NCBI GenBank assembly: GCA_902806435.1
Contig: CADCWO010000115.1
Location: 1 to 57,621 of the forward strand
Source of the DNA: an uncultured Synechococcales cyanobacterium
GTDB lineage: Bacteria > Cyanobacteriota > Cyanobacteriia > Thermosynechococcales > Thermosynechococcaceae
Reading direction: 5' to 3'
DNA length: 57,621 bases
Numbering within the stretch: position 1 is the first letter of the stretch; each line of letters begins with the position of its first letter. A program made the position numbers and the translations under genes. Positions 12,267 to 20,290 of the stretch are shown here, one piece after another. The notes under the pieces are model-generated. The model was not told the origin of the DNA, ran no database searches, and saw only the letters and a program-made list of their open reading frames with translations.

Positions 12267-13357
12267 ATTCCCTAGATGAAGAAATCTCTTGGAAGCTAAG
12301 GGCAATCCGTAATGTCCTGGCGGAAACTGGGGCAGCGGCAGTCCGTCTACGCGGAACCGATTGGTTTGCCTGGGCAACCGCGGGCGCATCTCCAACCGTG
12401 CTCCTGACCGCCGAAACCGGGGTAGCAGAAGTCTTAGTAACAGCCGCAGCTGCCTGGGTGTTGACGGATGAAATTGAGCGATCGCGCTTAGAGGAAGAAG
12501 AATTGCAGGGGCGCTCCTACACCCTCCAGATCAACCCCTGGGCTGACAGCGCCGCGCGTGAATGCTTCGTGCAGGAAGCCACTGAAGGTGGACAAATTCT
12601 TAGCGATCGCCCAACTGGGCCAGAAGTGGCCTTGCCAGCGTCGCTCTTACACCAAAAGCGGGTGCTACTACCGGGTGAACTAAAGCGGTATCGCCAAGTC
12701 GGGCAGTTAGCCAGCGAAGCGATGACTGAAGCGCTCTCAAAGGCACAGCCTACCTGGACAGAGTACCAGCTTGCCGCAGCGGGTGCTGCGGCATTATGGG
12801 CACGCGGGCTACACCCCGCTCTGACCCTAGTAGCCGGCGAACGGCGTCTGCCCCGCTACCGCCATCCCATCCCTAGCAGGGAGAAGCTTGGCAGAGAGGC
12901 CATGATGGTGTTTTGTGCGCGGAAGTACGGACTGTACGCCAACCTTACCCGGTTTGTCTCTTTCGGGTCACTGTCGGCGGAACGCGCGGCCTTGCATCGC
13001 CAGGTTCGCGAAGTGGAAGCCGAGACCCTGAATCAGTCTCAACCTGGTGTATCCCTCAATGCTGTCTACAAAGCGATCGCTGCAGCCTACGAACAGCAGG
13101 GATATCCCCAAGCGATTCGCCAGCACCACCAAGGGGGAACCACGGGTTACCTGGCACGAGAAATTGTGGCAAATCCAACTACCACTGATGTTCTGTCAGC
13201 GGGCATGGCTGTAGCCTGGAACCCCAGTCTACCGGGAGCGAAGGTGGAAGATACCTTCGTGCTACTTGAAGCAGGGCTGGAAAATCTCACCTTTGATCCT
13301 AGCTGGCCGAGTGTCGAGGTTGCGGGCCGTCTGCGGCCGATTCCCCTGGAGCTTTAA
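12263..13357 (+). CDS. M24 (aminopeptidase P-like) family protein, probably non-canonical
   Basis: This 364-residue protein has a pita-bread C-terminal domain recognisable from [35 protein letters not shown] and [19 protein letters not shown]. The metal-binding Asp expected after 'GLYA' is Asn (LYANLTRF) and other metal ligands are not obvious, so it may not be a normal metallopeptidase. ATG 12263 overlaps the galT stop (ATGA), implying translational coupling, and galK starts three bases after its stop. An M24-like protein between galT and galK suggests a role in sugar metabolism or a structural role, but its function is unknown. Confidence 0.75.
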   Translation: MNSLDEEISWKLRAIRNVLAETGAAAVRLRGTDWFAWATAGASPTVLLTAETGVAEVLVTAAAAWVLTDEIERSRLEEEELQGRSYTLQINPWADSAARECFVQEATEGGQILSDRPTGPEVALPASLLHQKRVLLPGELKRYRQVGQLASEAMTEALSKAQPTWTEYQLAAAGAAALWARGLHPALTLVAGERRLPRYRHPIPSREKLGREAMMVFCARKYGLYANLTRFVSFGSLSAERAALHRQVREVEAETLNQSQPGVSLNAVYKAIAAAYEQQGYPQAIRQHHQGGTTGYLAREIVANPTTTDVLSAGMAVAWNPSLPGAKVEDTFVLLEAGLENLTFDPSWPSVEVAGRLRPIPLEL

Positions 13358-13359
13358 AC

Positions 13360-14427
13360 ATGAACTTTCAGCAGATATTTGGGGCTGCACCGGCGACCGA
13401 AGCCAGCGCTCCGGGGCGGGTGAACCTACTGGGTGAGCACACCGACTACAACGATGGCTTTGTCCTGCCAACCGCGATTCCTCAGCGCACGACCGTGCAT
13501 CTGGGCTTTAGTCGTGATGGACAGCACCACTTTTACTCTGCGGAGCTGGATCAAAAGGTCAGCGTTTCCGAGCACGATGCTACCCCGCAGGGGTTTGGCA
13601 GCTATATTTTCGGTTGTATCCAGCTTTTGCACCAGGAAGGGTATACCATTCCGCCAGTCAATCTCTACGTTACTTCTGCGGTTCCGATCGGCTCCGGCTT
13701 GTCCAGCAGTGCTGCTCTAGAAGTCGCCACTCTTCGGGGGCTGAGAAAATTATTACAACTTGATATTGACGATGTGCGGATTGCCCAGCTGGGACAGCAG
13801 GCAGAAATCCAGTATGCAGGGGTAAACTCGGGAATTATGGACCAGATGGCGTCGAGTTTAGCTGACACTGAGCACCTGTTATTCCTTGATACCCGCACCC
13901 TGGAGCGCCGAGTGATTCCTTTGCCGGCCGATACAGAGATTGTGATACTCGATAGCGGCGTTCCGCGGACGCTAGCCGGCAGTGGATACAACCAGCGTCG
14001 CACTGAGTGTGAGGCAGCAGCACGGCTGTTAGGTGTTCAAGCTCTTAGAGATGTCACTGATCCACAGGCGGTAGAAGGTTTGCCGGAACCATTGCGACAG
14101 CGTGCTCGCCATGTGGTTAGGGAGGACAACCGAGTTCTGGAGGTGCTGCAAGGTGTGTCAGCAGCGTACTTTGGCGAGCTAATGAATGCCTCCCATGCCA
14201 GCCTGCGGGATGATTACGAAGTTTCTGTACCCGCGCTGGATGCCCTGGTAGCCCTGCTTCAGTCAACCTCTGGAGTGTTCGGGGCCCGCCTTACAGGGGC
14301 AGGATTTGGCGGAGCTTGTGTAGCACTGGTCACGGCTGGACAAGGTCGAGCGATCGCTCAGGAGGTGCTGGAGCGTTACAACAATACAGGTTATAGCGGG
14401 CGCATTCTGGTTCCGGCGGTAACTTAG
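13360..14427 (+). CDS. galK: Galactokinase
   Basis: A GHMP kinase of 355 residues that phosphorylates galactose at C1. The galactokinase signature [19 protein letters not shown] is near residue 20. The ATP-binding [13 protein letters not shown] loop is near residue 108, and the third GHMP motif [14 protein letters not shown] is near the C-terminus. The catalytic Asp lies in [12 protein letters not shown]. It closes the GH2-galT-M24-galK operon. UDP-glucose 4-epimerase and mutarotase are not in the window and must be encoded elsewhere if the pathway is complete. Confidence 0.95.
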   Translation: MNFQQIFGAAPATEASAPGRVNLLGEHTDYNDGFVLPTAIPQRTTVHLGFSRDGQHHFYSAELDQKVSVSEHDATPQGFGSYIFGCIQLLHQEGYTIPPVNLYVTSAVPIGSGLSSSAALEVATLRGLRKLLQLDIDDVRIAQLGQQAEIQYAGVNSGIMDQMASSLADTEHLLFLDTRTLERRVIPLPADTEIVILDSGVPRTLAGSGYNQRRTECEAAARLLGVQALRDVTDPQAVEGLPEPLRQRARHVVREDNRVLEVLQGVSAAYFGELMNASHASLRDDYEVSVPALDALVALLQSTSGVFGARLTGAGFGGACVALVTAGQGRAIAQEVLERYNNTGYSGRILVPAVT

Positions 14428-14529
14428 CGAAAGCGCTCCAGGAATTGGAGGAGTACCGCCCGATAAAACTCTGGTCATAGCGGTGGGCCTAATCTTGCAA
14501 TGGTAGGTACAGATAGTAAGCTCACCTGC

Positions 14530-14561
14530 TTGACCCTCCAGTTAAGTGGAGATTTTAGAAT
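14530..14561 (+). promoter_or_regulatory. MerR-family-type promoter/operator before the HMA chaperone gene
   Basis: TTGACC (14530-14535) and TAGAAT (14556-14561) are separated by 20 bases, or 19 if TTAGAA is taken as the -10. The spacer holds the inverted repeat CTCCA-GTTAAG-TGGAG (14536-14551). An over-long spacer with a dyad centred in it is the hallmark of promoters untwisted by MerR, CueR or ZntR regulators. The start codon at 14590 is about 20 bases downstream of the expected transcription start. A broken merR-type gene lies 1.6 kb away. Confidence 0.7.
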
Positions 14562-14589
14562 GAGGCTAATAGTTACTTGAGTCGTATTT

Positions 14590-14784
14590 ATGACACTTCA
14601 ACTAAAAGTTCCTGATATAGCCTGTTCTGCCTGTGTTGATACGGTTACGAAGGCGGTAAAAAGTGTTGATCCAACCGCTCAGGTAGAAGCCGATCCAAAA
14701 ACCAAGCTGCTTAGGGTCGAAACGCAGCAATCCGAAACGGCGATCAAAGCGGCGATTGCCAATGCCGGTTACCCCGCCGCTTAG
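14590..14784 (+). CDS. Heavy-metal-associated (HMA) domain metallochaperone, Atx1/CopZ-like
   Basis: A single 64-residue HMA ferredoxin-fold domain with the metal-binding CxxC at C12-x-x-C15 (IACSACVDTV) and the C-terminal segment AIANAGYPAA. Such proteins carry Cu(I) to P1B ATPases in cyanobacteria; the residues around the site do not settle copper against zinc. It follows a MerR-type promoter. Immediately downstream is what looks like the start of a P-type ATPase gene, interrupted by an IS element, so its partner pump at this locus is apparently lost. Confidence 0.88.
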   Translation: MTLQLKVPDIACSACVDTVTKAVKSVDPTAQVEADPKTKLLRVETQQSETAIKAAIANAGYPAA

Positions 14785-14892
14785 ATTTAAGCTTGTGAGT
14801 TAGTAGTTTTACGTTTTGCATTCTAAGTCCGTAAGTTGAATGATTGCTGCTAACTCATCACTCAACGCTCAAAATTCGACACTTCTCGCTCT

Positions 14893-14931
14893 ATGGATAC
14901 CCTCACTCTTAAACTGCGGGGCATTGTTATA
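14893..14931 (+). pseudogene. Possible 5' remnant of a metal-transporting P-type ATPase gene
   Basis: ATG 14893 opens a frame reading MDTLTLKLRGI, which resembles the first strand of the N-terminal HMA domain of cyanobacterial CtaA/PacS-type copper ATPases (a Cys motif would come next). The frame runs directly into the IS630 element at 14932. On the far side of the element (16078 onward) no ATPase sequence resumes, so the rest has been deleted. Only about 12 codons remain, so this is a tentative reading supported mainly by its position after the chaperone gene. Confidence 0.4.
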
Positions 14932-16075
14932 TCAAATCCGATTGATCACCCATAGTTAGTTACTGCCTCTGACCACCAATGAAAGTTTGTCAACCCCTGA
15001 ATGAGATCACGTCGCTCTAGCAAGACTCGACAGCGATGAGCAGTTGCAGCTTCAAGCTGCTCTAAGCTGGCAAAACTGCGATTTGCAATAGCCTCATTGG
15101 TCAAGGGCCACAATCGTTCAGCAGGTTGTAGCTCTGGGGACTTTGGAGGCAGAAACAGCAGATGAATGCCCTCTGGCACTCGTACCTGTCGGCTGGTGTG
15201 GAATGTAGCCTGATCCACGACCAAAATCACCCGCTTGTGCTTACTCACTCCAAAGTGCTGAGCGAAATCTGCCAGCACCCGACTAAACACCTCGCTATTG
15301 AGCAGCGGCACAATCCACCAGTAAGTATCACCACTTGTCGGATGCACGAAGCCCACCAGCCATAGCCATTGATACTTCCAGTTGACTGAGGCAATGGGTT
15401 GTTCCCCACGAGGTACCCAAATCATCCGGTTGAGCGGGTGCAGTCCAAGGCGATGCTCATCTTCGGCCCACACCTCAACCGTTGCATCCGGATGCTGCTG
15501 CTGTACCTGCTCTACGCTCTGCGCCAGTTTTTTTTCCAGCGCTCCTGCTCAGCTGGGTCAGCCTCAACATGAGCCGGACGGGGGCGACGACGGCGCATCT
15601 CCATCTGACGCAGGTACTCCCACCCTCGTTGTGGGGCTACTGCTCGTCCTAGCAGCTCGCTCATCCAGGTAGCGACTTTGGGACCTGTCCATAGCCCACC
15701 ATCAGGCGGTGGTGCTTGCAGTGCTTGCCACAGTTGTGCTTGTTGCACATCATCCAGTAGCGGTTTTTGCCCTGGGTTGTGCCGTCGCTTATCTCCAAGG
15801 GATTCAGGGCCGATGCGGTTGTACCCCCAGACTAATTCGTAGATCCAATTGCGGCTGTAGCCGGTGATGGCTGCCACTGCTTCAGTGGGTTGCCCTTGGG
15901 CCAACAGCCAGATGATCTGATAGTGGCTTCGTTGGGTTCCAGCTTGGGCTTGGCGATAGCGTTGTTCGAGTTCGTCTAAGCTTAAGTGCTCAGCTAGGGT
16001 GATCCGTTTAGGCATACTCAACAGATAGATGCAGCACAACTATTGCTAATATTACGGTCATTCAAATGGATTTGA
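14932..16075 (-). mobile_element. IS630-family insertion sequence, apparently intact
   Basis: The 1144-base element is flanked by TA at 14930-14931 and 16076-16077, the target duplication of the IS630/Tc1-mariner superfamily. Its ends are imperfect inverted repeats: TCAAATCCGATTGATCA on the left, and TCAAATCCATTTGAATGA read inward from the right. It encodes one transposase in two overlapping frames. It separates the HMA chaperone and putative ATPase start from a merR pseudogene. Confidence 0.85.
14946..16015 (-). CDS. IS630-family transposase made by -1 frameshifting
   Basis: The upstream frame (from ATG 16039 or, better, 16015) carries the helix-turn-helix part (EAVAAITGYSRNWIYELV) and ends at a stop after ERWKKNWRRA. 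The downstream frame carries the DDE catalytic domain: D in WAEDEHRLGL, D in VILVVDQATFH, E in ELQPAERLWPLTNE. A run of eight A (T8 on the plus strand, 15528-15535) lies at the join. A -1 slip there yields WKKKLAQSVEQV, continuing without a stop into VWAEDEH. This looks like programmed frameshifting rather than decay, because both halves are otherwise complete. Confidence 0.85.
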
Positions 16076-16182
16076 TATTAGAAGTCCAGGCAGTCGCTCC
16101 TCCACCTTTTAAGGCCGCAAGCAGCCCCATAAGTGTTGGTTCACCCTAGGGTATCCTTTTGAGATTGAAGATTGATCTAGAC

Positions 16183-16588
16183 ATGAGGTTAGTTGGTGAA
16201 CCGCCGCTGTCCATGGGACAAGTAGCCGAGCAAAATCGTATCCCGATCAAAATGATTCGCGACTACGAGGATTTAGGTTTGCTGCACAGCTCTGGGCGAA
16301 CTGAAGGGGGCTCTCACCAATTTTCGAGGTCTGGCACATTTAGGCTTCATCAAGCGAGCTCAAAGCTTAGGCCTCAGCCTGCAAGAAATTTGCGAGATCC
16401 TCAAGGCTTAAGATCGCGGAGAACTGCCCTGTAGTGAACTTAAGAAACGGCTAGAGCATGAGCTAGAAGAAATTGATTGCCAGATTAAACAGCTCCAACT
16501 TCTGCAAGCAGAGCCACAAGGACTACTTTATAGGTGGGAATCGGTTCCGATAAAACACAATAAGGAATCTGCCCGATTAGATTACTGA
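16183..16588 (+). pseudogene. MerR-family regulator, frameshifted
   Basis: The N-terminal winged helix reads from ATG 16183 (MGQVAEQNRIPIKMIRDYED, then LGLLHSSGRTEGG). After about 16315 the MerR sequence continues in the +1-shifted frame (FRGLAHLGFIKRAQSLGLSL, QEICEILKA). It then meets an in-frame TAA, followed by DRGELPCSELKKRLEHELEE and the dimerisation coiled coil up to TGA 16586-16588. One frameshift and one nonsense codon make it dead. The palindrome ACCCTAGGGT (16143-16152) lies just upstream. It was probably the regulator of the metal locus at 14.5-14.9 kb. Confidence 0.85.
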
Positions 16589-16651
16589 GCTCAATTGAGT
16601 GTAATCGGTCTGTATCTGGTTCTATCCAAAGGGACACTATTCCTCTCATCC

Positions 16652-18259
16652 CTACAACAGAGGAGTAATGCTAGTTGGTAGCTCTGTGGTTAGCCGCAAA
16701 GGTAGTTCCGGGGTTGAAAGTGATTGGGCATAATCTGAAGTCAAGAAGGGTTGGTAGGCTCTTGCCTGAGGTGTCAATTGTTGAACAAAGCCTAAGCTGA
16801 CACCTTGAAGTAGCTGCTGTAAAGAGGCAACTTCTGGTCCCAGCCGTTCTTTAACAAAGGTTGATTCCTGGCTCAGACTGGTAGGGTCGTTGATACTGAG
16901 GTGAGTTGCCCCAATCGCAGTCAGAAGGTATTTAGGCGAAGGAAGTTGGGTAAAGGGTCGTAGTTGATTACTCAAAGCTGGGGTTACCGTGTCTTTGGTA
17001 CTACTTACAACTAACGTGGAAGTCCTCACACCTCGCAAGCCAGTAGGACCAAACAAATTTCCGATCAAGGGATTAATGGCAATCACCTGAACAACTCGTC
17101 TATCTCGCAGGTCTAGCTGGCGATCGCGTAAGCGGGTGGCCCCACACTGTAACCAATCAGCGGGCGCCAACCCGAGCGGATTTTGAGTTTTGCAAGCAGC
17201 CCTTAGATTATCAAGATCCAGTTCTGCCCCAGCCAAGGCTAAGGCGGTATAGCCCCCTAAGGAGTGACCAATCACGCTGACCTGGTTCGTATTGAACTTA
17301 TTGTGCAGCGAACCTGGCTGCCGGTTTTGCTGCGCCAGTTGATCCAACAAAAAGCTGACATCCCGGGGACGCTCCACAAACTCCCGAGCAGGCAGCAGCG
17401 ATTTGTCTTTGAGCAGGGTTGGATTGACAGCAGTACCGCGCGTAAAAATCGAGGCGGCGTTACTTCCGGGATGCTCCAAAGAGGCAACAGTAAACCCATA
17501 GGAGGCCAGATGGCGGGCTAGATAGGCGAGAAACCTCCGGTCTGCACCAAATCCATGGGACATCACGACTAAAGGACCTTGAGTATTGGTAGCCCAGTAG
17601 AGATCAACCGGAATCGTGCGATCGCGTTGCTGATCCTGTAGGGTTAAGGTCTGAGTTTGGACGGCTTGTGGTCCAGGCTGCGTCGGATTCAATCGGCTAG
17701 TAAAGGAGCGACCGCTGGCAACGCCGAGATCGCGCTTCAAAATTGGGTTGATTGCTTGGCTCTCTAGGTACTTCAAGTTGAGCTGAGAGGCAACCGCCAG
17801 AGCGGAGGTAGCATCGATCGTCACCGTCTTTTCCGGGTAGGCCTTCAGAAAATTGACCAAGTTAATGTTTTTCGCTTGCCGGGCAGCTAACTTTAAACCC
17901 AGTCGCAGTTGTTGGGGTGTGGTGTCTTGCACCACCACACCAAGCACTTGCAACAAACGTTGGCCCGTTGGTGAGCGCAGCAGATCATCAACCGCTTGAC
18001 TGGCAATAGTGGGGTTAAGTTCCAATCCCTGACCAAGGCTTTGACGCACGTTTGGGGTTAGAACCAAGGCGTAGGGTCTCAGGGCCGGACTCAACTCTCC
18101 GGTTTTGACAAACCGCTCTACCTCCGCGATCTCCACAGACTGCTCTAGTGGGCCCAGCCGAAGCTTCAGTCGTTCGGCGGCCAGCCCGGAGGTTGCCAGC
18201 CCCCAGCCCCAAGCCAAGACCATCAGCGGTAGCAGCGAGAATCTATTCCCATTAACCAT
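16652..18259 (-). CDS. Secreted alpha/beta hydrolase with N-terminal DUF1400 domain
   Basis: A signal peptide (NRFSLLPLMVLAWGWGLATS, cleavage near SGLAA) is followed by the cyanobacterial DUF1400 region (residues about 30-160, KLRLGPLEQSVEIAEVERFV) and an alpha/beta hydrolase domain. The nucleophile elbow is GHSLGGYTALALAG; the oxyanion strand PLVVMSHGFGADRRF and the late His in IGATHLSINDP complete the expected catalytic set. ATG 18259 is preferred over ATG 18316 because it places the signal peptide at the start. Members are annotated as putative dienelactone hydrolases or lipases. The substrate is unknown. Confidence 0.85.
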   Translation of the reverse strand: MVNGNRFSLLPLMVLAWGWGLATSGLAAERLKLRLGPLEQSVEIAEVERFVKTGELSPALRPYALVLTPNVRQSLGQGLELNPTIASQAVDDLLRSPTGQRLLQVLGVVVQDTTPQQLRLGLKLAARQAKNINLVNFLKAYPEKTVTIDATSALAVASQLNLKYLESQAINPILKRDLGVASGRSFTSRLNPTQPGPQAVQTQTLTLQDQQRDRTIPVDLYWATNTQGPLVVMSHGFGADRRFLAYLARHLASYGFTVASLEHPGSNAASIFTRGTAVNPTLLKDKSLLPAREFVERPRDVSFLLDQLAQQNRQPGSLHNKFNTNQVSVIGHSLGGYTALALAGAELDLDNLRAACKTQNPLGLAPADWLQCGATRLRDRQLDLRDRRVVQVIAINPLIGNLFGPTGLRGVRTSTLVVSSTKDTVTPALSNQLRPFTQLPSPKYLLTAIGATHLSINDPTSLSQESTFVKERLGPEVASLQQLLQGVSLGFVQQLTPQARAYQPFLTSDYAQSLSTPELPLRLTTELPTSITPLL

Positions 18260-18393
18260 ATCGGATAACCTCTGGAGAACGGAGGGGGTGAGCACTGTCA
18301 GGCCTAGGGCAGCCAAACTTCTTGATTTTAGAAATTTTTGACAGATTGAGTTGAGCTTAACGTGGTTGCTCGACCAATGTCGGGTCTGGATTT

Positions 18394-20013
18394 TTAAGCG
18401 GCCTGAAATTGAGCCGTTGCATCTGCCCAGTGTTTTTGCAGCGTTGCTTGGGGAAGTGGCCCTTGCAAGTGGCTCCAGGGTAACACTTGGGTTTGGAGCC
18501 AGTCGGCATGAACATAGAACTTGAGGTCGGGGAGTTTACCTTTGAGCTGCTTAAAGGCGCGTCGATAGCTGCCGAGGGAGTCTCCATAATCACGAGTCAG
18601 TTCCAGAAGCGCTGACAAACGGCGATCGCCACGAGACAGCAAGGCTTGGATTACGGACCAGTTGTAGCTTTCTGGACGGAAATCAATCCCTTGCGGCCGC
18701 AGGTGCTTTTGCAAAAACTGTAATCGCTTTTCCGCTTGGGGATTAACGCCAAACCACTGAAAAGGCGTCTGAGCTTTAGGCACAAATGTACTGCATCCGT
18801 AGGTGAGGCGTAACCCTGGGACACTACGTTTAATATCACGCAGCAGCGAAACCGTTGCTTCTAGATCGCTCTCAACTTCTCCCGGAACCCCAGCCATGCC
18901 ATAAAACTTAATGCCTTGGAGAGAGCCAGCTTTAGCATTGGCCGCCGCCTGGAAAATCTGGTCATTCTCCAACTTCTTATTAATGATCTGGCGCAGGCGC
19001 TCAGAGCCACTCTCAATCGCGATCGTGATTGAGCGGGCATCTCGCTTTGCAAGCGTGGTAGCTAGCTTAGGGGTAAGCGTGTTAGTCCGGACAGAGGAAA
19101 TACTCAGCCGTACCCCGTCGTACTGCGGTTGGTTGAGGTGATCCAGCAAAGTGTCAAATTCAGGATGCTGGGTGACAGAAGCCCCCAGCAAGCCAATCCG
19201 GTTGGTCACCGTCAGACCGCGCTCAATTGCTGGCAGCAGAGAACCTATAACACTGGGGGTGCGAAAAGGTAAGGTCAAATAGCTAGCGAGGCAAAAGCGG
19301 CACATCTCTGGGCAACTGCGTACTACTTCCACCATGTAAATTTGCTCCCAGGCCGCGTGGGGTGTCACTACCGTAGAACTTGATAGTGTATTGCCGCGAT
19401 AGGTTTGCTTTTGAATTCGCTCTGGAACTCCGGTAGTGCAGGGTTGGATGGACTCAATTGGGCCTTCTGGACTGACATAGGTTACTGCGTAAAGGCTAGG
19501 AACATATACTCCTGGCACCTGGGCTAGCGCTAGCCATTGGGTGTAGCGATCGCGATCGCGCACCGTTTGGTAAGCATCAATGAAGTTGACTAACAAGTCT
19601 TCTCCATCACCTAACAAAATCACATCGAAAAAGTCGGCAAAGGGTTCGGGGTTGGCCGTAAGTACAGGACCACCCCCAAAAACCAGTGGGTGCTCTGTGC
19701 TTCGCTCAGCGGACCGGATCGGAATACCTTGAGCCTCCAGCAGGGCAAAAATATTTGCGTAGTCCAACTCCCAGGACAGAGAAAAGCCAAACAACTCCAC
19801 CTGTTGCGGTAGCGGTTCTTGGCAATCAGTGAACAGGCGGCTGACTTGCAGATCAGAGCGAGAGGCTAAGATGGCCCATACCACTTGATAGCCCAGGCTT
19901 GTAATCCCCACGCTGTACTCATTGGGAAAAGCAAAGATCGTAGGAACTGCGTCACTAGCAGGTGTGGCGGGCCTAAATAGCAGGTGCTCAGCACTAAAAA
20001 TAGAAGCAGTCAC
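18394..20013 (-). CDS. Radical SAM protein with B12-binding-like N-terminal domain
   Basis: The 539-residue protein has an N-terminal Rossmann-like region (FAFPNEYSVGITSLGYQVVW, FGFSLSWELDYANIF, LVFGGGPVLTANPEP) typical of B12-binding radical SAM proteins. The cluster motif CPEMCRFC (Cx3Cx2C) follows in the TIM barrel, then SSVRTNTLT and SGSERLRQIINKKL. It is probably an iron-sulfur enzyme of the TIGR03960/YgiQ-like group, common in cyanobacteria with no assigned reaction. It is convergent with nothing and divergent from the PP2C gene at 20291. Confidence 0.85.
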   Translation of the reverse strand: MTASIFSAEHLLFRPATPASDAVPTIFAFPNEYSVGITSLGYQVVWAILASRSDLQVSRLFTDCQEPLPQQVELFGFSLSWELDYANIFALLEAQGIPIRSAERSTEHPLVFGGGPVLTANPEPFADFFDVILLGDGEDLLVNFIDAYQTVRDRDRYTQWLALAQVPGVYVPSLYAVTYVSPEGPIESIQPCTTGVPERIQKQTYRGNTLSSSTVVTPHAAWEQIYMVEVVRSCPEMCRFCLASYLTLPFRTPSVIGSLLPAIERGLTVTNRIGLLGASVTQHPEFDTLLDHLNQPQYDGVRLSISSVRTNTLTPKLATTLAKRDARSITIAIESGSERLRQIINKKLENDQIFQAAANAKAGSLQGIKFYGMAGVPGEVESDLEATVSLLRDIKRSVPGLRLTYGCSTFVPKAQTPFQWFGVNPQAEKRLQFLQKHLRPQGIDFRPESYNWSVIQALLSRGDRRLSALLELTRDYGDSLGSYRRAFKQLKGKLPDLKFYVHADWLQTQVLPWSHLQGPLPQATLQKHWADATAQFQAA

Positions 20014-20290
20014 TGGCAGTAAGGTGGGTTCAAGGGCATCACTCTCAGCCTAGCACTTGCTAAATTTACTGCCTGAGTGAGCATTCGTGAATGCCCGTAA
20101 CTATCAGCTAGACTTGATTCACTGCTACCGTAGTCAATAGGGCTGGCTAAGGGGGCTGGGCAAACGGGGAACTGGACGCTAGATTAAGTTCAAACTGCTC
20201 ATTTTGAGACAGGCTAACAACACTTAATTGATCAGCCATTTGGTACGGGAATTACGGCTATAGCTGAAGCCGGGCTGGCAAGGAATCTTC

